A DNA stretch of 64,000 nucleotides from Achatina immaculata (lineage: Eukaryota; Mollusca; Gastropoda; Stylommatophora; Achatinidae): assembly GCA_009760885.1 (NCBI GenBank), contig CM019701.1:31319094-31383093 (forward strand), in the 5' to 3' direction. Positions 1 to 11,881 of the stretch are shown here, in pieces; position 1 is the first letter of the stretch, and each line of letters opens with the position of its first letter. The position numbers and the translations under genes were made by a program. The notes under the pieces were generated by a model. That model was not told where the DNA came from and searched no databases. It was given only the letters and a program-made list of their open reading frames with translations.

Positions 1-54
1 GATCACTCAGTGATGTGTGAAGGACTTTACTTTCTATAATGTTTTTTGGATGAG

Positions 55-55
<1 letters not shown>

Positions 56-100
<45 letters not shown>
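56..100. repeat. (AT)n microsatellite
   Basis: Uninterrupted alternating A and T for about 45 bases. The sequence on either side shows no gene. Confidence 0.95.
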
Positions 101-103
<3 letters not shown>

Positions 104-283
104 ATCTATTAGTGTGGATGATCTGGTAGATTTAGTGATAATTTTGGATAAATTGTCTGATAAAGCAATATCATTCCATGTAGCATCTGTTTGTCATTAA
201 TACTGAAATCTCCAAGAACAATTATATCTTTTAAATTAAAAGAAAAAAACATAATCGATAAAAATACGTTTAAAGTGATCATA

Positions 284-745
284 CCAGAGAGAGAGAGAGA
301 GAGAGAGAGAGAAGGAAAGGAGTAATGTGCAGGCACCACGGAAAGGAGGAGATCGGTGAAGAGGTTCACACTGATTAAAGAAAAGGAGAGTAGAGAGAAA
401 GCGAACGAAAGTGTGAAGTGTGAACATGGAATCTGAGAATGCTGATGAATAGAAGATGTGTGAGGATAGAATTTGACCATTTTGTCGAGAGAGATAGAGA
501 GATTGGGAGGGGAGAGGGAGAGGATTAAGGAGAGGGAGAGAGAGATGATATTTTGACACCAAGTATTACTTGAATGTGAGTATTTTTGTCTCATTTTTTG
601 GATACAAAAGGTGCGATTTGGAGGGTGGAGAGAGAAAGAGAGAGAGGGAGCGAGGGAGAGGGAGAGAGAGAGGGAAAGGATCGGGAGAGAAAAAGAGAGA
701 GAGGAACGACGGAGTGAGAGAGAGTGATCTTGGAATTTTCCAGAA
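284..745. repeat. GA-rich purine tract with (GA)n runs
   Basis: A (GA)n run at about 284-312 and purine-rich, GAGAGG-like sequence at 480-745. Open frames on both strands here are low-complexity (Ser/Leu-rich on one strand, Arg/Glu/Gly-rich on the other) and are not treated as genes. Confidence 0.85.
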
Positions 746-823
746 CAATCTTGCGGAGACTGAGTGAAAAATATAACGCAAAGGAGGTATAAAAGAATGG
801 GGAAAGAAGGACTATCATTCTAA

Positions 824-2144
824 AAGGTCCAACAATTAAATAGTGAGACTGATTTTATTACGGCAAAGACAAAAGTGCCATATATAGAGCGAAGCATGGA
901 GTCCAAAGAGTCAACCTTCATCTATGATCCGGCAACTTTTCATCACTCCCCCCCCCCCCCCGATAAGCAGACGACAAACAATCCGCCACTTTGTTGACCT
1001 AGTCAGAGATGTATTGTTACGTAACCAGCATGGAGCAAAAAGCTAACATTAAATTCTGTTTAAAACTCGGGAAAAGTGCCATTGAGACAGTTGAATTGAT
1101 GCAAAACGTTTATGGGGATAGTTGTTTTTCTCGTGCACAGATATTCAGGTAGTATTCAAGATTCAAAAGTGGTGTGGAAACGATTACAAACGCGACTAGA
1201 CATGGACACCCAATTTCTGTTCGAAATGAGGAACTGACTGCAAAGGCCAGAGAATGGATACAAGAAGATCGTTGTTTTACTGTGAGGATGATGGCAGATG
1301 AATTTGGTGTTAATCGAGATACCATTCGTAAAGTGTTAGTGGAAGATTTGGGCAAGAAAAAAGTTGGTTGCCGGTCTGTATCACATTCGTTGTCTGATGA
1401 CCAAAAAAATCAGCTTGATGAGTACGCAAAAGACATCATCAAAACGTGTCGCAGAAATAAACATTTCTTAAATTTTGATTTTTGCAGAGGATGAACTACG
1501 GATTTTCTGCTATGATATCACAACTAAACGCCAAAGTGCACAGTGGAAGTCATCATCATCACCAAAAAATTCGTATTGAAAAGTCAGAAGTGAAGACAGT
1601 GTTGGTGTGCTTCTACGAAAATTTTAGCAAAGGAGATATTCACAAAGAGTTTATTCCAGATGGACAGACTGTCACTGCCAAAGTTTATTTAAGTATTTTG
1701 AAAGGCCTATTGAAAAGGATTCTCCGAGTCCGACCTGAGTATTCAACACCTGGCAGTTTTTTCCTTCTTCTTGATAATGCACCAGCTCACCTGGTCGGTA
1801 GTTGTACAGGAAACTTTTGGTCCTAAAACAATTGTGTGTTCTCAAACATCCACCCTATTCCCAAGATTTATCTCCCTGCGATTATTTTCTATTCCCAAAA
1901 TTAAAGTTACCGTTGAAAAGACTTTCTTTAACGATACTGATGACACCCAAAGGGCCGTAACATCGAGTTAAGGGCCATACCAACAGAAGAACTGCAGAGG
2001 TCGTTCTGGTGTTTTTTAGATCGCGCCACTCGCTGTATCAATGCACAATGGACTTACTTTGAGTAAAATACAGGTTATATCTTCAAAAGTTGTTTATTTG
2101 ATTTGTTTTATGTAATTAGTCTCATTACTTAATTGTCTGACCTT
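824..2144 (+). mobile_element. mariner-type DNA transposon, about 1.32 kb
   Basis: Imperfect terminal inverted repeats are visible. The left end at 824-858 starts AAGGTCCAACAATTAAATAG. The reverse complement of 2,111-2,144 starts AAGGTCAGACAATTAAGTAA. The enclosed length matches a full mariner, and a decayed transposase lies between the ends. A clean TA target duplication is not obvious, so the outermost bases are uncertain. A C-rich run sits at 948-961. Confidence 0.7.
1030..2066 (+). pseudogene. mariner transposase, broken
   Basis: The start MEQKANIKFCLKLGKSAIET is the helix-turn-helix start of mariner transposases (SETMAR-like group). It is followed by ETITNATRHGHPISVR, the segment FTVRMMADEFGVNRDTIRKV (second DNA-binding helix-turn-helix) and VEDLGKKKV. 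The catalytic part keeps LLLDNAPAH, holding the second metal-binding Asp, and the C-terminal RSFWCFLDRATRCINAQWTYFE ends at the TAA of 2,064-2,066. An in-frame TAG near 1,149 and several frame changes break it, and the first catalytic Asp region between about 1,490 and 1,560 looks deleted. The protein would cut and paste its element; this copy cannot be active. Confidence 0.85.
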
Positions 2145-2539
2145 GCATTTCGTGGAAGAAGAAGAAGATAATGTATGACTTGTCGGCCGCTCCACTGAAG
2201 GGAGTTCCGAGCTAGGTAAATAGCCACTACTTTTATGTGACACTTAAACATCAAGTGACGTGGATGTGGATGTGGACTCTGGAAAATAAAATCAGTCAGT
2301 GAAACTGAAAGAACAGAAAGTTCATTTTACCGTTGACAAAACTTTATCATCTGATTCCCTCTATGGTGTTTTCGGCTCATGCGTACGGATTTTAACTTGG
2401 GTGCAAATTTCTTCTTAAATTTTTGTCTGCGGAAATGCGCGTAGGAACATCAAATTACATAGTCTAGTTTGATATTCTCGCAGAAAAAAGAAAGAGACTA
2501 AAAGCAATCAGGAAAACAAACTCATGTAACACTATAATA
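2145..2539. other. no gene recognised
   Basis: AT-rich sequence between the mariner and the first 18-bp minisatellite. I see no exon, RNA gene or element here. Confidence 0.5.
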
Positions 2540-2945
2540 CTTTTTTCAGCTCACCTTAGTACAGAGAAATACTTTAGTACAGAGTAACACTTAGTACAGA
2601 GTAATACCTAAGCACTGAATAATAGCTCAGTGCAGAGTAATACCTTAGCACTGAGTAATACTATGGCACTGAGTGGTACCTTAGCACGGAGTAATACCTT
2701 AGTACAGAGTAATACTTTACCACTGAGTAATACCTTATCGCAGATTAATATCTTAGTACAGAGTAATACCTTAGCACTGAGTAATACCTTATTACAGAGT
2801 AATACTTTAGCACGGAGTAATACCCTAGTACAGAGAAATAATGGGGTAATAATTAATACAGAGTAAAACCTTAACACAGATTAATATCTTAGTACAGATT
2901 AATATCTTAGTACAGATTAATATCTTAGTACAGGGTAATATCTTA
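2540..2945. repeat. 18-bp minisatellite, part 1
   Basis: Degenerate tandem units of the type AGTAATACCTTAGCACAG, about 20 copies. It resumes after the SINE (3,211-3,480), and a last unit appears after the RTE (about 5,571-5,590), so all three parts look like one array split by insertions. Confidence 0.9.
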
Positions 2946-3210
2946 GTACAGAGTGGCGAAGTGGTTAGTGCACTGGTCTCTCATTGCAAAGGTCGGGGGT
3001 TCGAAACCGACCAGAGGAACCCCTGTCACCCAGCTGTAGGAATGGGTACCCGACTTCTTCTGGAGTTGGGGAAGGAAAGGCAGCAAGGCGTGATACTGAC
3101 CATATCACCCTCTAGTGTGCTGACAGGTCAATGAAAATATGGGCGCTAGCACCATTTCCCTATGTGCCTCTAAAGCATGACAAGATTACTTTACCATTAC
3201 CTTTTACAGA
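2946..3210 (+). mobile_element. tRNA-derived SINE
   Basis: A pol III A box, TGGCGAAGTGG (2,954-2,964), and B box, GGTTCGAAACC (2,998-3,008), are spaced as in tRNA genes. A body of about 200 bp follows, ending in TGCCTCTAAAGCATGACAAG and a T-rich tail. A related tail recurs at 18,827-18,890. No cloverleaf continues past the B box, so it is a SINE and not a tRNA gene. It sits inside the 18-bp array. Confidence 0.75.
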
Positions 3211-3480
3211 GTAATAACTTAGCACAGAGCAATAATTAATACAGAGTAATACCTCAGCACAGAGTAATAATTAATACATAGTAATACCTTAGCACAGAGT
3301 ACTAATTAATACAGCGTGATACCTTAGTACAGAGTAATAACTTATTACAGAGTAATATCTTAAAACAGAGTATTATCTTAGTACAGAGTAATACCTTAGC
3401 ACAGAGTAATATTTTAGTACAGAGTTATACTTTAGCATAGAGAATTATCTTAGTACAGAGTAATAATTAATACAAAGTAA
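3211..3480. repeat. 18-bp minisatellite, part 2
   Basis: Continuation of the AGAGTAATACCTTAGCAC-type array on the far side of the SINE, ending at the 5' edge of the RTE copy. Confidence 0.85.
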
Positions 3481-5570
3481 TACAAGAACAATACCATATA
3501 GAAGTAAAGAACCGTTTCGAAATCCTGATGGCTGTACAGGAGGAGATGACACCAGATGAATTGGCTACGCAGGCCAGAGATATCTTAATAACAACAGCTA
3601 AAGACGTGGTTCCAGTAAAGAAAACACAAAAGAATGGATGAATTACAGCAGCCAAACTAGAACTGATAAAACAACGTAGAGAAATGAAGACACAATGGAA
3701 AGTGACGAATAACAACAAAGAGGAATATAAATCTTTAATAAAAGAAGTACGAAGAAACATAAGAAAATACCCAAAAAAATACATACAAGATTGTTGTGAA
3801 AGAATAAGAAGTACATCAGAAGTGTGGAAGAGATAGTGAAATGTTTAAAGAAATGAAGACACTGACGAGAAATGTCACGTTTAAGCTAAATGTAATTTGT
3901 GACAAGATGGGGAATACCTTGACAGAGACAGAGGAAATTCTAGAAAGATGGAAGGAATATTGCAGAGGAATGTATGAAACAACTGACTATGAAAGCAGAA
4001 ATCAACAGTGTGAATTATTATTGGAGGAGAAAGAACCCGAACCGACAATAAAGAAGTTTTATGGGCAATAAAGAATCTGAAAAATAGTAAATTACCAGGA
4101 TGTAATGAGATAACAGCTGAATTTATTAAAGCAGGAGGAAAGGAATGTGCTACAATCTATCATGCACTATGTAAAAAGATATGGTATTCTGGTATTTGGC
4201 CAAAAGAATGGAAAAGAACTGTATTGATACCACTGCCAAAAAATGTTAACCTGAAAATATGCACAAACTACAGAACTGTTGCCCTGATTAGTCATGCCAG
4301 TAAAATTCTGTTAAAAATCATAATGGGTAAACTTCGTAAGAAATAGAAGAAGATATCAATATGGTCCAGGTTGGTTTCAGGCAAGGAAAAGGATCAAGAG
4401 ATTATATATTCAATATAAGTGATAGAAGAGAAATGCAGAGAATTTAATGTGAATCTATATTTATCCTTTATAGACTACTCAAAGGCATTTGATTGTGTAC
4501 AACACCAGAAACTTTGGGAAATAATGGAAAAAATGGGATTTCCAACACATTTGATACAATTAACATCACTGCTGTATCAAGACCAACAAGCAGCAGTAAG
4601 AATAAATGGAGAAACAACAACTTGGTTTGACAGAAAACAAGGGGTCCGTCAGGGGTGCATATTGTCACCCTACTTATTTAACTTGTATACTGAAAATATA
4701 ATGAGAAATGTTAGAGAAAATGTAGACAAAGAATATTACGATGCCATAACAATTAGAGGTTATGAAATACCAGATATTAGAAATGCTGATGACACAGTAT
4801 TACTGTCCACAACACAAAAAGGAATGGAAAAACTAATTATGTCAGTCCGTAAGAACAGCGAAGAGCAAAACCTCTATCTGAATGCCGAAGAAAACTAAAT
4901 TGATGACAACTGACAAAACAAACAAGGCAGCTGAAATATGTATCAATGAGAAAAACTGGAAGAAGTGGAGAGAGTTTTGAATATCTTGGATCACTACTAA
5001 CTAATAATGGAGATACAGTGAGGGAAATTGAAAGGAGGACATCTATCGCTCTTCAGAAAGTATAACAACTAAATAATCTGTGGAGAGGAAGAGACTTAAC
5101 TGCAAAAATAAGATTTTTAAGGGCATGCAACTTTCCCATCGCAACATATGCTTGTGAGACCTGGACACTTAACAAAACAATTGAGAAACACATAAATGCC
5201 TTTGAATGTAAGTGATACAGAAGAGTTCTCCAAATATCGTGGACATAAAAAAGAACAAATATATCTATACTACAAGAACTTTATATTGAAGAAGGCTGGC
5301 TAGTAAAGAGGATTAAAGAGAGAAAACTTAAATATTTTGGACACAATAAACGTCATGATAATCTAGAGAAGACCATCTTGGAAGGGTACATAATGGGAAA
5401 AAGAAAGAGAGGAAGACCAAGGCGAAGATGGCTGCAAGACATCGTTGATGATCTGCAAATGGATGCATCAGCAGCAGGCCATCTTGCTCACAACCGAGAG
5501 GCCTACAGGAGTGCTGTTAGGGAGGCAAAGTTCCGCAAGGGACATTAAAAGGAATGAATGAATGAATGAA
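3481..5570 (+). mobile_element. RTE-type non-LTR retrotransposon, family A copy 1, 5'-truncated
   Basis: Contains the end of the endonuclease-RT linker, the reverse transcriptase and the C-terminal region ([20 protein letters not shown]). It finishes in GGGACATTAAAAGGAATGAA followed by (TGAA)n, the short-microsatellite 3' end usual for RTE elements. It is inserted in the 18-bp array. Several stops and frameshifts make it non-functional. Other copies of family A lie at 19,752-19,838, 29,090-31,815 (two nested copies) and as a scrap at 54,765-54,822. Confidence 0.85.
4419..4898 (+). pseudogene. reverse transcriptase core of RTE family A copy 1
   Basis: RT motif A reads [14 protein letters not shown] and motif B reads [17 protein letters not shown]. 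Motif C reads NADDTVLLS in place of YADD: both catalytic aspartates remain but Tyr is replaced by Asn. The open frame has 159 codons. Further RT and C-terminal sequence continues to about 5,545 in other frames. It once copied element RNA into DNA at a nicked target; this copy is dead. Confidence 0.85.
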
Positions 5571-5590
5571 TACATTAGCACAGAGTAACG

Positions 5591-6115
5591 TCAAGAAATT
5601 GAAAAATGGAAGTAGCAATTTTATTTTAATTTTTTTGTCGCTGCCTATAACATTTCATTCATGGTTTGTTATTTTCCTTTTTGTTTATACGCGCCTGCAC
5701 TGATAGGCAGCTTTGAGAGAATTTGCTGGTGATTAAGGACAGCTTCAGAGAACAGAGTAAGCTGTGACATAACTAAAAAGATTCTGCCTAAAATATTTGG
5801 TAAAATGGACAAGTCTTAAATCTGTGAGCTATGTATTGGCTGAACGAAGGGACAGAAATCTGATTAATGTCTGGATCACAACGACACACGTTCACAAGTT
5901 ATCATGTTTAGTCCACTCTCTCACATTCACATCCAGATAAAGCTTAAAACATTCTACACAATTAGGTGTACACATCCACCTGCTCCACTCCCCCTCCCCC
6001 GCTCTCCACCTGACAAATAAAAATCTCCACTCATCACCAGTTACCTTTAATATCTGTACTGTCAACATTGGCAGCTTACCAAGAGTGGGGATAGGCAAGA
6101 TCACATATTTGATGT
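5591..6115. other. no gene recognised
   Basis: Unremarkable AT-rich sequence with a C-rich stretch near 5,980-6,010. No exon with splice signals and similarity was found. Confidence 0.45.
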
Positions 6116-6119
6116 CATA

Positions 6120-6412
6120 TGCCAATCATATACTGATATTCCGATATGCCGATCATATACTGATATTCCGATATGCCGATCATATACTGATATTCCGATA
6201 TGCCGATCATATACTGATATTCCGATATGCCAATCATATACTGATATTCCGATATGCCAATCATATACTGATATTCCGATATGCCGATCATATACTGATT
6301 ATCTAATATGCCGATACTATACTTATATTCCGATATGCCGATGGTACATTGATATTCCGATATGCCGATGGTATACTGATATTCCGATATGCCGATGATA
6401 TACTGATATAAA
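6120..6412. repeat. 27-bp minisatellite
   Basis: About 11 tandem units of CATATACTGATATTCCGATA plus TGCCGAT. The period is a multiple of three, so both strands carry spurious repetitive open frames. Confidence 0.95.
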
Positions 6413-6739
6413 AACAAGGACATAATAGGATTGAGAGTGTCTGGGATATGGAAACATCCCTGGATCACTTGTCCAGCTGGTGAGATAATATAACATTATA
6501 TAGAATATAAGAATATAAGATAGATAACTCATCTGAGAATTGGAAAATTTGTATAAAATGAGTTATCTTCTAAAGTAATCAGCTGTTTGTGAGTAGAGTC
6601 CATTTTCTTTGTCTCAATTTTCAAGTGGGTCACGGTTAAGGTATGAAAGGAAAAAGGTCAGGTGAGAGAGAAATCATATGACTGAGCAATAGTTGTTTTT
6701 TATGTATCGTCTGGGATAGAACAACTGACGAAAGAACGA

Positions 6740-8150
6740 ACATACTTTATTTTCAAAGGGTTAAGAACTGGGCTCGCAGACCCGTCTGACATTCTGCCCT
6801 TCATCATACAGCTTTCACTCAGTCAAAGTCGTTCAAAATTTTTTAATGAGCATAATAATAATGAAGACACAGTAATGTGATTACATAAATAAATAATAAA
6901 CTTATCTCATGTCCATAAACTCTACACTGTGATTTATGCAACAACATGAAATAAACTTGCATTCCTACATTCATTCAAAACTAACAAATCTACAGAAAAG
7001 CAGTATTAAAAATTACAGCACTCAAGTATTTTAAATTACTTTAAACTATGCTTAGGGAGACATATAGTCCATATCAAATAGATGTTGACAAAGTTTAAAG
7101 TTATAAAAACGAATATTACCTATACGTTTTACATGAATTGCTAGGGCATTCCAAAGGTAGGCAGCTGAGTAAGAGAAGCTTTTTTTAAGCATGTCAAGCC
7201 TTGGTTTTGGAAGAATACAATTGCTTAAGAGTTGACTGCGTTTTGGGTTGAATTTGAATAACGACAACAGAAATGGTGGAGCATTGTGCGATAGAATTTT
7301 ATGAATTAACTTGGCCTTGTTGAAAAGAAATCTCTTCTTGAGGGGTAGAATATCAAGATGTTTGTCCTTATTAGTAATATGTGCTCCATGGTTGTCATCT
7401 ATAAGCTTTACTGCTCATTTTAGAAGTGAGTAAAGTCTTTTCATGTTTGACATGGAACAAACATCCCAGACTGTGGAGCAGTAGTCTAAGTGTGTTTGCA
7501 TCTGTGATATGTAGTATATTTTTCTGGTGTCTATGTCAAGAAAATGTTTAATTTTAGTAAACTGGTAAACTTTTTGTGCAATGAGTTTGGTTAGATTGTC
7601 TACATAATGATTCCAGCTGAGGTGGTGGTCAATCATGAGACCTAGAGTTTTATGTTCACTAACATTCTCTTTCTTTGAACTTCCAACATGGAGCTGTAGT
7701 GTTGTTGTTGGTGAATTTGTTAATTTCTGTCTTGTTGTAATGAGCATGGATTTTGTTTTGCTGGTGTTTATGAACATTCTGTTGTTGTTGCTCCAGTTAA
7801 TTAGACTGTTTATTTCAATTTGAAGAGTTGACTCAAGGTTAATACAGTCATTGTCACTAGTGTAAACTGTGCAGTCACCAGCAAAGAGGTCACAAGATAA
7901 TTTTTGAGATGGAGTGGAAGATCATTGATGTAGATGGTAAACAGGAGAGGATCAAGAATAGATCCCTGTGAAACGCCATTATCAACCACAGATGAACTTG
8001 ACTTATAGTTTTTGAGGCAAACTACCTGCTGTCTGTTGGAAAGAAAAGATGTAATAAATTTTGTCAAGTCAGGACGTAGTCTCAAGCTTTCTAACTAGAA
8101 TTTCATGATCAATGATGTCAAATGCTTTTTTAAAGTCCGTAGATTAGTCT
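6740..8150 (-). mobile_element. CR1/L2-like non-LTR retrotransposon fragment
   Basis: On the minus strand, 8,085-7,810 encodes FITSFLSNRQQVV and DNGVSQGSILDPLLFTIYIN (RT motif B; LGPLLF changed to LDPLLF). 7,777-7,415 encodes NTSKTKSMLITTRQK, LGLMIDHHLSWNHYVD and THLDYCSTVWD, the C-terminal RT region of CR1/L2/Jockey-like elements. 7,267-7,052 holds the last part of the protein. The YADD region is frameshifted. The 3' end, with CATACTTTATTTTCAAAGG on the + strand, lies near 6,750. The clade is inferred from these motifs only. Confidence 0.75.
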
Positions 8151-8879
8151 GTTAGAAATCTAGTTGTTTAGTGAAATAGATGTACATTAGTGTGTATTAG
8201 GATGTGATGATGGCGAGAGTAGTCTGTCGAGACCAGATTGTGTCGTGGAGATGGAAATTACGTCCAGTCTTGTATCCATGGATTTATTTTGTTAATTCAG
8301 TTGTCGTTCTCGTCATATCGCTCACTGACTCAACCAGTGCATCATTAAAGTTATTTCAACTGTAAAGAAGTTACTTCTGTATTACTGTATTACTGCCACT
8401 GAGAGAGAATGAGCGTTCCTGTGAGAAAATAAGGGTGTGAAGTGAATAAAAAAAAAACAGACGTAAAACAGATGTAAAACTGACGTAAAACAACGTAGAA
8501 CAATCATAGATTAAATGAGATAAAATCTTAACAGTAATTGATAGTCAACATTTGTCATGCTAAACCAGAAAGAACAATATTACAGTGGACAACAGTGGAC
8601 ATTTTGACAGAGATGAATAACTATAATCAACAAGTTTACATCTATACGTAAGCAGAAAAGTAGAGGAGAGGATCCTGCTTAAATAACCACTAGGAAGTGA
8701 TTAACCCATGTAAAGCGAAGGTGTTAGCTGGTCTGTGAACAATATAGTCGTTAAAGATGATACGTCAGCAATCTACTGCAACAGGTGTATGTCAAGAGAG
8801 AGAGTGCACATCCATGGACGGAAATTTATAACTTTAAAATGATGAAAATGTAATAATAATCTTTCTCTCTCTCTGAGAA
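8151..8879. other. no gene recognised
   Basis: AT-rich sequence with short (GTAAAAC)-like near-repeats at about 8,460-8,500. Nothing else was recognised. Confidence 0.45.
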
Positions 8880-9793
8880 CCATAAATGCCCAGGGCACAT
8901 GGGACTTCCGCAAGGGTTTTCCACAAATGCCTGTCCTTTGCTTTGTTTTCTGCTCTTGCCCAGGTGAGCCCTCTATTGCTCAACATCCTTTCTGTTGTTC
9001 CTCTCCATGTCTCTTTTGTCTATCCTTACTTCTGTTCCCATGTGGTGTCTAGCTTAGTGCTATTTTTGGTAGTGAGCTGTCAGTCATTCAGAGTACATGT
9101 TCCAACTATCGCCAGCGTCTTTCCTTAGTAATTGCTGTCAGTGGCTTCATCTGCATTTCTGCCACCAAGATGTTATTTTTTATGGTGTTTGGCCACAATA
9201 TTTTTTCTAATTCTTCATAAACATTTAGTCTGGGAAGAATTCAACTTGTTTTCTATGGTTTTGGTGATTTTCCAGCATTCGCTTCCATAGAGTAGTACAC
9301 TTAGAATATTACTCTTAAATATCCTGATTTTCGTATTCATGAATAGTTTTTTTTTAGATTTCCATATAGACTGCAGCATTGCAAAAGCCTGTTTTGCTCT
9401 AGTAAGTCTGCTGTTGATGTCCTCTGTGCTGTCTCCATTTTCTACTACTCTACTGCCAAGATATACAAATTCATTGACCTCCTCCACTAACTTGCTATCA
9501 ACTCTGAGTATATTTCTGTTGTTCAGATTTTGCTTCATTAACTTTGTCTTTCCTATGTTGATCTTTAGTCCTATGTTGTTTGCATTGTGAGTTAGCTTGT
9601 TTATTTTATCTTGCATATCTTTGTGACTGCTTGATAATAGACAAATGTCGTCCGCAAAGTCAAGGTCCTCCAGCACTGTGTCAAGGGTTCACTGAAATCC
9701 TCTGCGTTTGTCTGATGTTGCCTCCTTCATTAACCAGTCTACTGCCAAGATAAATAATGTTGGTGATAGTATACATCCCTGCTTCACCCTTGT
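8880..9793 (-). mobile_element. LINE 3' fragment (RT C-terminal half)
   Basis: Minus-strand frame 9,676-9,215 encodes LDFADDICLLSSSHKDMQ (RT motif C, FADD), INIGKTKLM, EFVYLGSRV and SVLLYGSECWK, the standard order after RT motif C. The frame at about 9,128-8,886 reads like the terminal TWRGTTERML..GLTWARAENKAKDR region. It belongs to the same broad type as the copies at 41.6-43.5 kb and 53.7-54.7 kb but is clearly diverged. It is 5'-truncated. Confidence 0.8.
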
Positions 9794-9794
9794 T

Positions 9795-9861
9795 TAGTAA
9801 TAATAATTGATAATAATAATAATAATAATAATGATAATAATAAATAAATAAATAAATAAAA
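9795..9861. repeat. (TAA)n/(TAAA)n microsatellite
   Basis: TAATAATAAT followed by TAAATAAATA repeats, directly upstream of the LINE fragment's truncated end. Confidence 0.9.
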
Positions 9862-10235
9862 TGTGATAAATTATAGCAAAAAATGTTTGTGTGTTGTAGA
9901 TATTATTTGGCAGACTAAGAACTACGTCCCATAGTTACTGATAAGATCGTTGCTCTATGTCTAACAAGAAAAGAAGGCCCAGAAAATATCATTACAATAA
10001 GATGAAGTTTGAATAAGAAGAAAGTAAATGTTTGTAAACTGTCGTGTTCATGCTTTGACTATGGCCACGCAAGTAACAACGAGCTTGGTAAGTAACTAGA
10101 GTTAAGGTTAAATGTCTGCTTATGTTTCTGGTTATTTTCTTACTTGGCAGTCACTGACCTATACCTGACCTACTAGTGCCAGGTTGTGCGGACCACAGCC
10201 TACCAACATCTGTACCATTCCTCCGGTGGTCGACA
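9862..10235. other. no gene recognised
   Basis: Sequence between the microsatellite and the 57-bp array. No feature is supported. Confidence 0.4.
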
Positions 10236-10239
10236 GGGC

Positions 10240-11030
10240 GGGGATAGCCGTAGACCTCACGGACATTCATTGTGACGAGGTCTCCTAAGACAGGGCGGGG
10301 ATAGCCGTAGACCTCACGGGCATTCATTGCGACGAGGTCTCCTAAGACAGGGCGGGGATAGCCGTAGACCTCACGGACATTCTTTGCGACGAGGTCTCCT
10401 AAGATAGGGTGGGGATAGCCGTAGACCTCACGGACATTCTTTGCGACGAGGTCTCCTAAGATAGGGTGGGGATCGCAGTAGACCTCACGGACATTCTTTG
10501 CGACGAGGTCTCCTAAGATAGGGTGGGGATCGCAGTAGACCTCACGGACATTCTTTGTGACGAGGTCTCCTAAGATAGGGTGGGGATCACCGTAGACCTC
10601 ACAGACATTCTTTGCGACGAGGTCTCCTAAGATAGGGTGGGGATCGCAGTAGACCTCACGGACATTCTTTGTGACGAGGTCTCCTAAGACAGGGCGGGGA
10701 TCACCGTAGACCTCACAGACATTCTTTGCGACGAGGTCTCCTAAGATAGGGTGGGGATCGCAGTAGACCTCACGGACATTCTTTGTGACGAGGTCTCCTA
10801 AGATAGGGTGGGGATCACCGTAGACCTCACAGACATTCTTTGCGACGAGGTCTCCTAAGATAGGGTGGGGATCGCAGTAGACCTCACGGACATTCTTTGT
10901 GACGAGGTCTCCTAAGACAGGGCGGGGATCACCGTAGACCTCACAGACATTCTTTGCGACGAGGTCTTCTAAGACAGGGCAGGGATCGCCGTAGACCTCA
11001 GGGACATTCATTGCGACGAGGTCTCCGAAC
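10240..11030. repeat. 57-bp minisatellite
   Basis: About 14 units, each with CCGTAGACCTCACGGACATT and GCGACGAGGTCTCCTAAGA. The period is 57 bp (19 codons), so the minus strand stays open for 286 codons (11,011-10,151) and would encode repeats of EVYGDPRPVLGDLVTKNVR. Units alternate between CGCAGTAGACC and CACCGTAGACC types, which suggests a two-unit (114-bp) higher order. I treat it as non-coding. Confidence 0.9.
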
Positions 11031-11164
11031 TTTCATGTGCAGCTCCACCCCGCCATAACCCGCTCAAGAGACGGCCTGAAGCTGTGCTTCAACATCTTCA
11101 CCACATCGGGAGCAAGGAACACCAGCTCGCAGACCCATGAAGACTGAAGAACAAGGACAACAAT

Positions 11165-11826
11165 AATTCAGTGCCTTGGTACTACAGTCTCTGAGAAAAT
11201 CTGCTCTAGATTTAGTGCCTTGGTACCACAGTCTCTGAGAAAATCTGCTCTAGATTTAGTGTCTTAGTACCGCAGTCTCTGAGAAAATCTGATCTAGATT
11301 TAGTGCCTTGGTACCACAGTCTCTGAGAAAATATGTTCTAGATTTAGTGTCTTAGTACCACAGTCTCTGAGAAAATATGTTCTAGATTTAGTGTCTTAGT
11401 ACCACAGTCTCTGAGAAAATCTGTTCTAGATTTAGTGTCTTAGTACCACAGTCTCTGAGAAAATCTGCTCTAGATTCAGTGCCTTGGTACCAGTCTCTGA
11501 GAAAATCTGCTCTAGATTTAGTGCCTTGGTACCACAGTCTCTGAGAAAATCTACTCTAGATTCAGTGCCTTGGTACCACAGTCTCTGAGAAACTCTGCTC
11601 TAGATTCAGTGCCTTGGTACCACAGTCTCCAAGAAAATCTGCTCTAGATTTAGTGCCTTGGTACCACAGTCTCTGAGAAAATCTGCTCTAGATTTAGTGC
11701 CTTGGTACCAGTCTCTGAGAAAATCTGCTCTAGATTTAGTGCCTTGGTACCAGTCTCTGAGAAAATCTGTTCTATATTTATTGTCTTGTTACCACAGTCT
11801 CTGAGAAAATCTGCTCTAAATTTAGA
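11165..11826. repeat. 44-bp minisatellite, main block
   Basis: About 15 units containing GTGCCTTGGTACCACAGTCT and CTGAGAAAATCTGCTCTAGA. The array is interrupted at 11,827 by the Penelope-like element and resumes at about 14,742. Confidence 0.92.
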
Positions 11827-11881
11827 ATGTATAAAGTAAGAAAAAATATGGGAAAATCTTTATTACTTAACAACCACAAAG

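Noticed and set aside
109..818. ORFs of 65-161 codons at the window start
   Set aside because: They derive from GA/CT-rich low-complexity DNA and contain mostly Ser/Leu or Arg/Glu runs.
2951..3020. tRNA gene
   Set aside because: A and B boxes are present, but no acceptor stem closes and the sequence continues into a SINE body. The same applies to 62,965-63,032.
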